A DNA stretch of 5,472 nt from positions 1-5,472 of the forward strand of contig JAISDK010000164.1 of assembly GCA_031264875.1 (NCBI GenBank), read 5' to 3'. The stretch comes from Prevotellaceae bacterium (GTDB lineage: Bacteria; Bacteroidota; Bacteroidia; Bacteroidales; UBA932). This document shows, one piece after another, positions 1-5,472 of the stretch. The translations under genes were made by a program, and so were the position numbers. A model generated the notes under the pieces. That model saw only the letters and a list, made by a program, of their open reading frames with translations. It was not told the origin of the DNA and ran no database searches. Numbering within the stretch: position 1 is the first letter of the stretch; each line of letters opens with the position of its first letter.

Positions 1-423
1 TCGTGGGCAACGGCGCCGGTAGAGTTTTTTATTAACGGTAAACGGGAAGCAACTTCTCCTCCGGGAACGTATGTCATCCTCGACCGCAAGTGGAAAAACA
101 GTGATGAAATCAGTTTCACGCTGCCCATGGGCTTTCGTCTGACGAAATACGCCGGAATGGAAAAGGGTTTCCAGGGAAAGGAGGCTTACGCTCTGGAATA
201 CGGGCCGGTGCTTATGGCTGTTGTCGGCAAATCCATTCCGAAAGGCGAGGTAGATATCCCGTACACGGAAAAGGAACTGCTCGGCAAACTGAAGCCGGTA
301 GCCGGAAAACCTCTGCATTTCTCCATAACCGGCTCAACTGACGGGCTGGAGTATATACCCTATTTCGATGTGAAGGGCGACATGCTGGACTCCTTTACGT
401 GCTATCCGGCTTTGAAGCAATGA
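1..423 (+). CDS. GH127 (DUF1680) family glycoside hydrolase, C-terminal part; 5' end outside window
   Basis: Frame 1 is open from the first base to a TGA at 421-423, giving 140 residues of a longer protein. The visible part matches the C-terminal beta-sandwich region of GH127 enzymes. It has a strand with 'VEFFINGKRE', a 'GTYVILDRKWKNSDEISF' segment like the family's G-x-Y-x-x-x-x-R-x-W-x-x-x-D pattern, 'TLPMGFRL', and 'YALEYGPVLMAVVG', which corresponds to the family's 'YGPLVLA' strand. Known GH127 members are zinc- and cysteine-dependent beta-L-arabinofuranosidases. That catalytic domain lies upstream of the window, so activity cannot be judged. The protein is probably exported to the periplasm, but its signal peptide is not visible. 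The next gene, a GH43, follows after 90 bp on the same strand with no obvious promoter between, so the two are probably co-transcribed in an arabinose-glycan locus. The ATG at 127 is internal and not the start. I am fairly sure of the family and unsure of the substrate. Confidence 0.8.
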   Translation, partial: SWATAPVEFFINGKREATSPPGTYVILDRKWKNSDEISFTLPMGFRLTKYAGMEKGFQGKEAYALEYGPVLMAVVGKSIPKGEVDIPYTEKELLGKLKPVAGKPLHFSITGSTDGLEYIPYFDVKGDMLDSFTCYPALKQ

Positions 424-506
424 ACAATTAACAATTAACAGTGAACAATTAACAATTAGCAATTAACAATGAAAAATTAATATTGAACAATTCATAATTC
501 ATAATT
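421..506. repeat. A/T-rich short direct repeats (AACAATT / ATAATTC) in GH127-GH43 spacer
   Basis: The spacer is built almost entirely of AACAATTA-like words. The 17-mer TGAACAATTAACAATTA occurs at 421-437 and again at 442-458, 21 bp apart. The first copy includes the TGA stop codon of the GH127 gene. Further AATTAACAAT words follow, then two ATAATTC-type words just before the GH43 start. Spacers of this kind recur in Bacteroidota genomes. They probably arise by replication slippage, and no coding or promoter function is evident. The A-rich, unstructured end of the spacer may help initiation at the downstream ATG, since no strong Shine-Dalgarno site is present. Confidence 0.75.
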
Positions 507-513
507 AAGTAAG

Positions 514-2070
514 ATGAAAAATAAAGTTATCTCTATATTAATATGCTTAACGGCATCCTTTGCTGCGATAGAAATTTGTGCGCAGGAAACGGTAAGAAAC
601 ATTCATTACTACATGCTCGACATCGGCGGAACGAAGGAATTGCCTGCGGGCAGTTATGTGTCGGGCGATAAGGAAACAGTGTCCGTTACCGGCAATATGC
701 TGACGGCGATGGCTGACGGCGATTGCATAATCTATTCGGTTTCAGACGGCGGACAAAAGGAATTTGCTCATGTCACGGTTGGATGGCAGCAGCAGAATCC
801 GGTTCTCCCCTATTCGTGGCGAATGTATATTCCCGATGACGAGGCGCACAATTTCGGCGGGAAAATTTACATTTACGGATCGCTGGATGCAAGCGGCGTA
901 TTCTGTTCGCCGCACTACATGTCGCTCTCAAGCGGGGACTTGCGTCACTGGGAAAGTCGCGGCTACAGTTTTTCGTCGATGGATTCGACTGTTGATATTC
1001 CTTATCCCGGACGGATTCTATGGGATTCCGACGGTCATTTTTACGACGGAAAATACTGGCTCTACGGTTTTTTTGAATGGAAGCAGGGACAGGAAAATTA
1101 CACTTTTGTACTCGAAAGCGACGACCCGATGGGGCCTTTCCGCAATTTCCGGTGGGTAACCGGCGACAGATCGGGCAAGCCTGTCGATGGCATTTCGACC
1201 GAAGTGCTTACCGACAGCGACGGTCAGCGATACACTACTTACTCGCCAACAATGAACGCTGTTGAAGACAATTACGCTGTCATCGCACGCTTGAAAGCGG
1301 CAGACGTCATTGATGAGGCAAGCGCCGTGAATGTCGGGCAATATCTCCGCGACTTTTACGAAGCGCCCTCGCTGCGTCGCCGAGGCGATACATACTATCT
1401 GGTTTATGCCGAAAACTGCGGCAGGATCACTGACAGAAATCATACGCCCAAGCGTCTGTCATACGCCACGGCGAAAAACATTTTCGGCCCCTACACATAT
1501 CGCGGAATCATTATCACCGTTGAAGACCTGCATGGAAACGGAAATATTCAAGGCTCAATCGAGCATTTCGGCAACGACTGGTATGTGTTCTACCATCGCG
1601 CACTGAACGGCAAGTGGAACAATCGCGCGCTGTGCATCGAAAAAATCCGCTTCGACAGCGATGGACTGATTATTCCCGTTGTCCCGACCAGCAGCGGCAT
1701 TGCCGAAAAGGGACTCGACCTGTCCCGTCCGGTTTACTTCAACACAGCCGTGTACGGTAAAAACTACAGGCCGGTCGGCGACGGCGAATACGGTTCAGTC
1801 CTCGTTGAAAGCAGCGCGGAAATCGGTTTCCGGTACGTCAATTTCACCGGCAGGGAAAAGTCGCTGACCATTACAGGTAAGGATCTGGATAATATTGTCT
1901 ATATAACGATTATAGCCAATGGAAAAACTGTCGGCGAAAGGCGTGGCAACGGGACTGTCGTCTTAAAAAATGTGCCGAAGGGAAAAACAGAATTGACCGT
2001 CGCCGTGACAACGCTCAGGAACGTGAGTCTGGAAAAACTGACAGTTTCAACGGTACTTCCAGGTCATTAG
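514..2070 (+). CDS. Secreted GH43-type glycosidase with Big2-like N-terminal and CBM6-like C-terminal domains
   Basis: This 518-residue protein probably releases arabinose or xylose units from plant-type glycans in the periplasm. Residues 1-23 look like a type I signal peptide (hydrophobic core VISILICLTASFAA, likely cut after ICA). Residues about 50-90 resemble a short Big2 Ig-like domain ending 'AHVTVG'. Residues about 105-395 form a five-bladed propeller of the GH43 type. 'IPDDEAHNFGGKIYIYGS' supplies the general base candidate D108, 'WDSDGHFYDGKYWLYG' the pKa-modulating D173, and 'FYEAPSL' the general acid candidate E283. 'GSIEHFGNDWYVFYHR' carries the conserved late histidine, H361. Residues about 405-512 are a beta-rich, CBM6-like domain with 'IGFRYVNF'. 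The second motif usually reads WAPD; here it is WDSD, so the subfamily is somewhat divergent. The ATG at 514 is the only start that keeps the signal peptide. The gene follows a GH127 gene, which supports an arabinan- or arabinoside-related role. The exact substrate is inferred, not shown. Confidence 0.88.
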   Translation: MKNKVISILICLTASFAAIEICAQETVRNIHYYMLDIGGTKELPAGSYVSGDKETVSVTGNMLTAMADGDCIIYSVSDGGQKEFAHVTVGWQQQNPVLPYSWRMYIPDDEAHNFGGKIYIYGSLDASGVFCSPHYMSLSSGDLRHWESRGYSFSSMDSTVDIPYPGRILWDSDGHFYDGKYWLYGFFEWKQGQENYTFVLESDDPMGPFRNFRWVTGDRSGKPVDGISTEVLTDSDGQRYTTYSPTMNAVEDNYAVIARLKAADVIDEASAVNVGQYLRDFYEAPSLRRRGDTYYLVYAENCGRITDRNHTPKRLSYATAKNIFGPYTYRGIIITVEDLHGNGNIQGSIEHFGNDWYVFYHRALNGKWNNRALCIEKIRFDSDGLIIPVVPTSSGIAEKGLDLSRPVYFNTAVYGKNYRPVGDGEYGSVLVESSAEIGFRYVNFTGREKSLTITGKDLDNIVYITIIANGKTVGERRGNGTVVLKNVPKGKTELTVAVTTLRNVSLEKLTVSTVLPGH

Positions 2071-2104
2071 CCGACATATTTTTGTTGTACACAAATCATT
2101 TTTC

Positions 2105-2133
2105 TTGCAAATTAAATTTTATTACTAATTTCG
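2105..2133 (+). promoter_or_regulatory. Candidate Bacteroidota-type promoter (TTG ... TAATTTCG)
   Basis: TTG at 2105-2107 is followed after 18 bp by TAATTTCG at 2126-2133, then CACCC. This resembles the Bacteroidota primary-sigma pattern of an upstream TTG and a TAnnTTTG -7 element, with one mismatch (C for T or G in the last TTTG). Transcription would start near 2140 and read rightwards through the 42-bp hairpin array into the DUF6261-like gene at 2564, giving a leader of roughly 420 nt. It is the best promoter match seen in the 2071-2563 gap. The call rests on pattern matching only. Confidence 0.5.
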
Positions 2134-2183
2134 CACCCGAAAATCACAAGCAGAAAACGTAATTTCGACAAGCAGTTTTAAGA

Positions 2184-2546
2184 ATGAAATGTTTAAATTC
2201 AAATACAGGAACAAAAGCAGCAGTTTTCAACCGCCTGCAAAATCTTAAATATTCCGGCACGATTTCTTTTAATACATACATATATAAGTATGCAAGTTTT
2301 CCGTCGTCATCAGAAAACTTGCATACAGTATATGTAAGCGTCCCGAACTTTCCGGGAGATTTTTATACAATGTATGAAAAGGCCCCGAACTTTTCGGGAG
2401 ATTTTTATACAATGTATGAAAAGGCCCCGAACTTTTCGGGAGACTTTCATACATTGTATGAAAAGGTCCCGAACTTTTCGGGAGACTTTCATACAATATA
2501 TGCCGTACTGTCAGTAAAAAGTTTAAATAAAAATAGTATAAATTAA
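2184..2546 (+). CDS. Doubtful 120-aa ORF running through the 42-bp repeat array
   Basis: An open frame starts at ATG 2184 and ends 17 bp before the next gene. Residues about 35-104 consist of five 14-residue repeats of the form x-Y-x-x-x-P-N-F-S-G-D-F-H/Y-T. The flanking parts, beginning 'MKCLNSNTGTKAAVF', resemble no family I know and show no signal peptide or membrane segment. The repeat period of 42 bp is a multiple of three, so a frame lacking stops stays open by default. An overlapping - strand frame (2269-2496) is open for the same reason and encodes similar peptides. I therefore think this is probably not a protein gene, but a repetitive small protein or leader peptide cannot be excluded from sequence alone. 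Confidence 0.25.
   Translation: MKCLNSNTGTKAAVFNRLQNLKYSGTISFNTYIYKYASFPSSSENLHTVYVSVPNFPGDFYTMYEKAPNFSGDFYTMYEKAPNFSGDFHTLYEKVPNFSGDFHTIYAVLSVKSLNKNSIN
2286..2495. repeat. Array of five 42-bp tandem units, each a quasi-palindromic hairpin
   Basis: Five units of exactly 42 bp lie at 2286-2327, 2328-2369, 2370-2411, 2412-2453 and 2454-2495. The last three are nearly identical, the second is close, and the first is strongly diverged. In the unit at 2412-2453 the core stem CCCGAA (2426-2431) pairs with TTCGGG (2435-2440) around a 3-nt loop. The outer arm at 2407-2418 pairs perfectly over 12 bp with 2448-2459, and AAAG (2420-2423) pairs with CTTT (2444-2447). The outer arms fall on the ATACAATGTAT-like linker shared by neighbouring units, so adjacent full-length hairpins compete. 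There are no unique spacers, so it is not a CRISPR array. It lies between a promoter candidate and the DUF6261-like gene. Function is unknown; RNA leader structure, a protein-binding array or a REP-like element are all possible. Confidence 0.9.
2288..2326. repeat. Perfect 14-bp inverted repeat in the first, diverged unit
   Basis: GTATGCAAGTTTTC (2288-2301) is the exact reverse complement of GAAAACTTGCATAC (2313-2326), with an 11-nt loop. This occupies the position of the hairpin in the downstream units, but its stem sequence is largely different from the GAAAAG/CCCGAA type arms there. Both arms have changed together, so pairing is kept while the sequence is not. Confidence 0.85.
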
Positions 2547-2563
2547 AATAAGTTAAAGTAAAT

Positions 2564-3520
2564 ATGAAAACAATATTAGCAGCTTTCTTACATAAATTTC
2601 GTAACGAAGCACACTACGAATTCATGATTGTATTTCGTAACCTGATTTTGAAATTTCCCGTCGTACAGTCGGTGGTTGCCGCATTATGGACGGAATTTCT
2701 GTCATTCCTTACACAGGAAGAACAATTTATTAACGCCATGCGCAAAAGCGATTACACCACACGCATCGCCAATGCCGACAAGCGCGTGGACAAAACGATT
2801 ACAGGCATGAGCGAAGCTATCCGATCGTTCATGCATCATTTTGACCCTGCAATGGTTGCCGCAGCGGAAAGCCTGTACAACCGGTTTGCTGCCTTCGGCC
2901 ATATTTCCAGGAAATCGTACGAGGAAGAAACAGCCGTTGTCAATCTGCTCATTGCCGATCTTAACAGTACTGCATATTCGAGCAAAATCACGACGCTCGG
3001 ACTTTCGGCGTGGCTCACTGAACTGCAGGCTGCCGAAACAGAGTTTGACCAGCTGCTTGCTCAGCGCAACGTGGAAACGGCACAAAAGCCACAGGGTGAG
3101 ATTGGTGAAATACGCAAGAAGATCGGCGTTGCATACCATACAATGATCGACCGCATCACTGCCGCCAATACTATGGACACTGCCGCAACTTACAAGCCCT
3201 TTATTGACGAACTTAATGCCGAAATCAAGTATTTCAACGTTCACAACGCTCCTTCGCAGGCAAAGAAGGATCTCGGCGCTGGCGACAGCTGTCTGGTCGA
3301 TACCATCGAGCCACAGTACTACACGGGTAAGGCTATTAATCCCGTTCCGATCGCATTCTACAGGGAAAGCGACAAGCCGACTGTTGAACTTGTTTTTGCA
3401 AGGGACTTTTCGGTTAGCTACAAAAATAATGTGGAAACAGGTACTGCCAACGTGATACTTCACGGCAAGGGCGAATACAAGGGAAAGAAAACTGTTTCGT
3501 TTAACATTATCCGGCAGTAG
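2564..3520 (+). CDS. DUF6261-like helical protein with C-terminal Ig-like beta domain
   Basis: The 318-residue product has two parts. Residues 1 to about 228 are predominantly helical and look like the DUF6261 family of Bacteroidota, with a segment 'FINAMRKSDYTTRIANADKRVDKTITG' (55-81) typical of it. The family has no established function. Residues about 243-316 form a small beta domain with 'YTGKAINP' (253-260), 'DFSVSYKNN' (281-289) and 'GTANVILHGKGEYKG' (293-307). This matches the Ig-like repeat common at the ends of bacterial surface proteins. No signal peptide or membrane segment is visible, so a domain usually found outside the cell is attached to an apparently cytoplasmic protein. The ATG at 2564 follows a very A/T-rich stretch without a Shine-Dalgarno site, usual for this phylum. 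The gene sits directly after the 42-bp hairpin array and probably shares its transcript. It converges with creD. The family call is by recognition, and the function is unknown. Confidence 0.75.
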   Translation: MKTILAAFLHKFRNEAHYEFMIVFRNLILKFPVVQSVVAALWTEFLSFLTQEEQFINAMRKSDYTTRIANADKRVDKTITGMSEAIRSFMHHFDPAMVAAAESLYNRFAAFGHISRKSYEEETAVVNLLIADLNSTAYSSKITTLGLSAWLTELQAAETEFDQLLAQRNVETAQKPQGEIGEIRKKIGVAYHTMIDRITAANTMDTAATYKPFIDELNAEIKYFNVHNAPSQAKKDLGAGDSCLVDTIEPQYYTGKAINPVPIAFYRESDKPTVELVFARDFSVSYKNNVETGTANVILHGKGEYKGKKTVSFNIIRQ

Positions 3521-3550
3521 AAACTAATCACGGGCTATGGCCTGTAAAGA

Positions 3551-3590
3551 GAATGACCGCTGATTGATTCATAATCATCAGCGGTCATTC
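3551..3590. terminator. Hairpin between convergent genes, probable bidirectional terminator
   Basis: GAATGACCGCTGAT (3551-3564) and ATCAGCGGTCATTC (3577-3590) form a perfect 14-bp inverted repeat with a 12-nt loop. It lies 31 bp after the stop of the DUF6261-like gene and about 70 bp beyond the stop of creD on the other strand. No long T-run follows on either strand, so the termination strength is uncertain. The position between two convergent genes favours a shared terminator. The remaining bases to 3662 show nothing recognisable. Confidence 0.65.
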
Positions 3591-3662
3591 GCGTTTAATC
3601 CGTTAAGTCGGCGTCCGGTTGTCTGCGAGCCTGTTTTCCGGATATGTCAGATTCTGTTTTTT

Positions 3663-5063
3663 CTACTCTTCGTCTGCCGGCATGTGTTTTCCCGATTTTA
3701 TTCTGTTCGACATAAACATTATCACTCCCAGAATTATAAACAGGAATATGCTTCCGAAAAGCAGGGCGAAGTCTTCGATCTGCAAAATAATGTACAGAAA
3801 GGCATAAAGCACAAGCATAATGCAGGCGAGAATGAATGTGGCCGCTTTTTGCCTTATCAGCGAATGGAAATAAACCGTTATCATGATCACGGTTGCGGCG
3901 CTTGCCACAAAATATGCCAGACCAAATCCGATTTGTTCCGACAGCGAAAGCAGCAGGCTGTAGAACAGTATAAGCGAAATGCCTGCCAGTACATACTGGA
4001 AAAACTGTATCGGCTTCCTTGTGAAAATTTCAACGAAAAAGAATACAATAAATGTCAAGGCAATAAACATGAGTGCATATTTTGCCGACCGCATGTTTTG
4101 CTGATAATGATCAACGGTTTCTATAAGATTTACTCCAAAGGAATTGCTGCCCAAATCGGCAACATCGCTGTCCGACCATGTTTCCGGAATTTCACGGTTG
4201 AAGCTTAAAATGCTCCAGTCGGCGAGAAACTTCTCTTTGTCAATGGTCGATTCGGGCGAAAAACTGCCGGTAAACGAGGGCGACTGCCACTGTCCGCTGA
4301 CTGTAACGGCGGTGTGCTGACCTATCGGAATAAAGTTGATTGAGCTGCTGCCGTTCAGCTTCAGTGTGCAGTCGAAATCTATCGATTGCGGGAGACTGCC
4401 GGTCGCGTTAATCTCATTAAGATTTACTACCAGCGTCTTGCCTGTTACATTTATGCTGCGGGAATACGAATTTCCAAAACTGTAGTATTTTCCTGCATCT
4501 TCCGTCGCGGCGATCTCGGATACCGAAAAGAGTTTTACTACTCCGACAGTTGCTTCGAGTGTTTTGCCGCCGGTTTTAAAATCGGGATTTTGCGTTACGC
4601 CTCTCAAGTCTGTTATGCCGATTGCAATTTGAGCCTTGTCGAAATGAAGCTCGCTGTTGTCGATTTTCAAACTGGTGATTTCTGCAAAGCTGCCTTCAAA
4701 GTGAATGTCGCTTTTGTAGAGAATTGCCTTGTAAATGCCGTAATGCCGTTCTTCCGGCGTCAGCGAAGCATTTATCTTCAGGTTTTTTGGCGTAACGTAA
4801 AGCGTGTGCTCCTCGTAATAGAGCTTTTTGTCAGCGTCAAGCCGGACGGTAGTGTAGGGCACAAGCAGCAGCGGCGCACACAGCGTCTGCGAACTGCTCC
4901 ATTTGTAGTTGATTTTCTGAACGGTTTCGCGACTGCGCTCCTGCCGTTCCCTGATCAGATTCTGAATCATTGTGCTTGGAATAAGCATCACCAGAGTCAG
5001 TACTGCAATCGTTATTCCCTTAAACGTGAGCGATTGCGTGAGTTTTGTTTTGGATGTCTCCAT
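3663..5063 (-). CDS. creD: CreD family inner-membrane protein
   Basis: With the start at 5063 the protein has 466 residues, close to the size of Bacteroidota CreD proteins. One membrane helix lies near residues 16-34 (ITIAVLTLVMLIPS), followed by the family motif 'NLIRERQERSRETVQKI'. A large periplasmic beta-rich domain runs over about 55-320, with 'APLLLVPY', 'HYGIYKAILY', 'IGITDLRGV', 'LNGSSSINFIPIG', 'WQSPSFTGSF' and 'FGVNLIETVDHYQQNMRSAKY'. Several further helices cover about 328-452 and include the hallmark 'KPIQFFQYVLAGISLILFYS' and 'LLSLSEQIGFGLAY'. CreD in E. coli is an inner-membrane protein under CreBC control linked to envelope and beta-lactam responses; its molecular activity is not known. 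No creBC genes are visible here. An ATG at 5174 in the same frame would extend the protein by 37 residues with an extra membrane helix. I prefer 5063 because family members begin near 'METxxxKLTQSLTFKGI'. Confidence 0.92.
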   Translation of the reverse strand: METSKTKLTQSLTFKGITIAVLTLVMLIPSTMIQNLIRERQERSRETVQKINYKWSSSQTLCAPLLLVPYTTVRLDADKKLYYEEHTLYVTPKNLKINASLTPEERHYGIYKAILYKSDIHFEGSFAEITSLKIDNSELHFDKAQIAIGITDLRGVTQNPDFKTGGKTLEATVGVVKLFSVSEIAATEDAGKYYSFGNSYSRSINVTGKTLVVNLNEINATGSLPQSIDFDCTLKLNGSSSINFIPIGQHTAVTVSGQWQSPSFTGSFSPESTIDKEKFLADWSILSFNREIPETWSDSDVADLGSNSFGVNLIETVDHYQQNMRSAKYALMFIALTFIVFFFVEIFTRKPIQFFQYVLAGISLILFYSLLLSLSEQIGFGLAYFVASAATVIMITVYFHSLIRQKAATFILACIMLVLYAFLYIILQIEDFALLFGSIFLFIILGVIMFMSNRIKSGKHMPADEE

Positions 5064-5174
5064 ATTAATTTTATTTTTATTATAATAATGTATGTATATC
5101 ATTCGCGCAACCAGAAAAAGTCCCGCGCCTACTGCTAATGCTATAGAAAGAAAAATTAAAATAACTATTCCCAT
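5064..5174 (-). other. In-frame hydrophobic extension upstream of creD (alternative start or small ORF remnant)
   Basis: Reading from ATG 5174, 37 codons run without a stop into creD. They encode one hydrophobic helix, 'GIVILIFLSIALAVGAGLFL', then a basic and aromatic tail, 'RMIYIHYYNKNKIN'. That is a sensible single-pass membrane segment with positive residues on one side. The ATG lies 11 bp after the stop of the upstream gene and has AAAAG just before it. It could be the true creD start, or a remnant of a small membrane-protein gene. It could also be chance, since A/T-rich DNA readily encodes hydrophobic residues. Most CreD proteins I know do not have it. Confidence 0.35.
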
Positions 5175-5185
5175 CTTTTATGTGC

Positions 5186-5472
5186 TTATTGTTTATCACG
5201 AAGAAGACGTCTCAGTTCTGCAATTTCCTTATCCTTTTCTTCGATAGTATTATCTTTTTCTCCGATAGTCTTATCTTTTTCTTCGATAGTCTTATTATTT
5301 TCTTTGATAGTCTTATCCTTTGCTTCGATAGTCTTATTATTTTCTTCGATAGTCTTATCCTTTGCTTCGATAGCCTTATCCTTTGCTTCGAGTTCCCTGA
5401 TTTTAACGCCAATAGTTGCGTCAATAGTGCGGACGTATTCAGCTTCGTTTTCTATCCGCTTACGTTCATCGG
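5186..5472 (-). CDS. C-terminal part of a coiled-coil-tailed protein, possibly Rpn/PD-(D/E)XK transposase-like; 5' end outside window
   Basis: The - strand frame is open from the window edge to a TAA at 5186-5188, giving 94 residues. It starts 'DERKRIENEAEYVRTIDA', continues as eight lysine/glutamate-rich heptads of the type I-E-A/E-K-D-K-T, and ends 'IAELRRLLRDKQ'. The spacing of one isoleucine every seven residues suggests a long, charged helix that may self-associate. Heptad tails of this kind are common at the C-terminus of Rpn/PD-(D/E)XK transposase-like proteins in Bacteroidota, and the short stretch before the repeat fits that too. The nuclease core is outside the window, so the family is a guess; any coiled-coil protein could end this way. 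The gene points the same way as creD, with 122 bp between its stop and the preferred creD start. Confidence 0.6.
   Translation of the reverse strand, partial: DERKRIENEAEYVRTIDATIGVKIRELEAKDKAIEAKDKTIEENNKTIEAKDKTIKENNKTIEEKDKTIGEKDNTIEEKDKEIAELRRLLRDKQ
5225..5392 (-). repeat. Eight 21-bp tandem units encoding heptads
   Basis: Eight units of 21 bp, of the type ATCGAAGCAAAGGATAAGACT on the coding strand, encode I/L-E-A/E-K/N-D/N-K-T/A heptads. Units with KDK and units with NNK partly alternate, which hints at duplication of a two-heptad (42-bp) block. The period keeps the reading frame, so slippage would change the length of the helix without breaking the gene. Confidence 0.85.

Noticed and set aside
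127..423. Separate 98-aa gene starting at ATG 127
   Set aside because: The same frame is open to the window edge, and the upstream codons encode GH127-like sequence, so this is an internal methionine.
2081..2095. TTTGT/ACAAA inverted repeat after the GH43 gene as a terminator
   Set aside because: The stem is only 5 A/T-rich base pairs with a 5-nt loop, too weak to support a terminator despite T-rich sequence after it.
2286..2495. CRISPR array
   Set aside because: The whole 42-bp period is conserved, with no unique spacers and no cas genes nearby.
2702..3463. Long - strand open frame (253 codons) opposite the DUF6261-like gene
   Set aside because: It is antisense to a gene with recognisable domains, and its translation is cysteine-rich with no family resemblance.
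3564..4208. + strand open frame (214 codons) opposite creD
   Set aside because: Its translation is low-complexity and unlike any family, and the opposite strand encodes clear CreD motifs throughout.
4386..5138. + strand open frame (250 codons) opposite the N-terminal half of creD
   Set aside because: It is a shadow of creD. Its hydrophobic and cysteine-rich translation shows no domain.
5212..5424. - strand open frame rich in 'KKIIRLS' repeats
   Set aside because: It is an out-of-frame reading of the heptad-coding 21-bp repeats; the frame ending at 5186 continues to the window edge and gives a sensible coiled-coil tail.

Overview
The window looks like a chromosomal segment from a member of Bacteroidota, most likely Bacteroidales. 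Four things point there: a GH127 plus GH43 carbohydrate-degradation gene pair, a DUF6261-type protein, a CreD homologue of the Bacteroidota type, and start regions that are A/T-rich without clear Shine-Dalgarno sites. One intergenic promoter candidate also fits the Bacteroidota TTG / TAnnTTTG pattern. All family names come from motif recognition by eye; no database search was run.

Left part (1-2070, + strand): the 3' end of a GH127 (DUF1680, beta-L-arabinofuranosidase-like) gene, a 90-bp A/T-rich spacer built of short direct repeats, then a complete secreted GH43-type glycosidase with an N-terminal Big2-like domain and a C-terminal CBM6-like domain. The pair is typical of a polysaccharide utilisation locus acting on arabinose-containing glycans in the periplasm.

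Middle part (2071-3520): a 493-bp gap without a convincing gene. It holds a promoter candidate and an array of five 42-bp units, each able to fold into a hairpin. After it comes a complete gene for a DUF6261-like helical protein with an unusual C-terminal Ig-like beta domain. The array is open in frames on both strands, and because each unit is quasi-palindromic the two strands would encode similar 14-residue peptides. I think it acts, if at all, as DNA or RNA structure, and it is the most interesting part of the window.

Right part (3521-5472): a hairpin between convergent genes, then on the - strand a complete creD (inner-membrane protein), preceded by the 3' end of a gene whose product ends in eight lysine/glutamate-rich heptads. 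That tail resembles those of Rpn/PD-(D/E)XK transposase-like proteins, but the diagnostic nuclease domain lies outside the window. The start of creD is ambiguous: an in-frame upstream ATG would add a 37-residue membrane segment.
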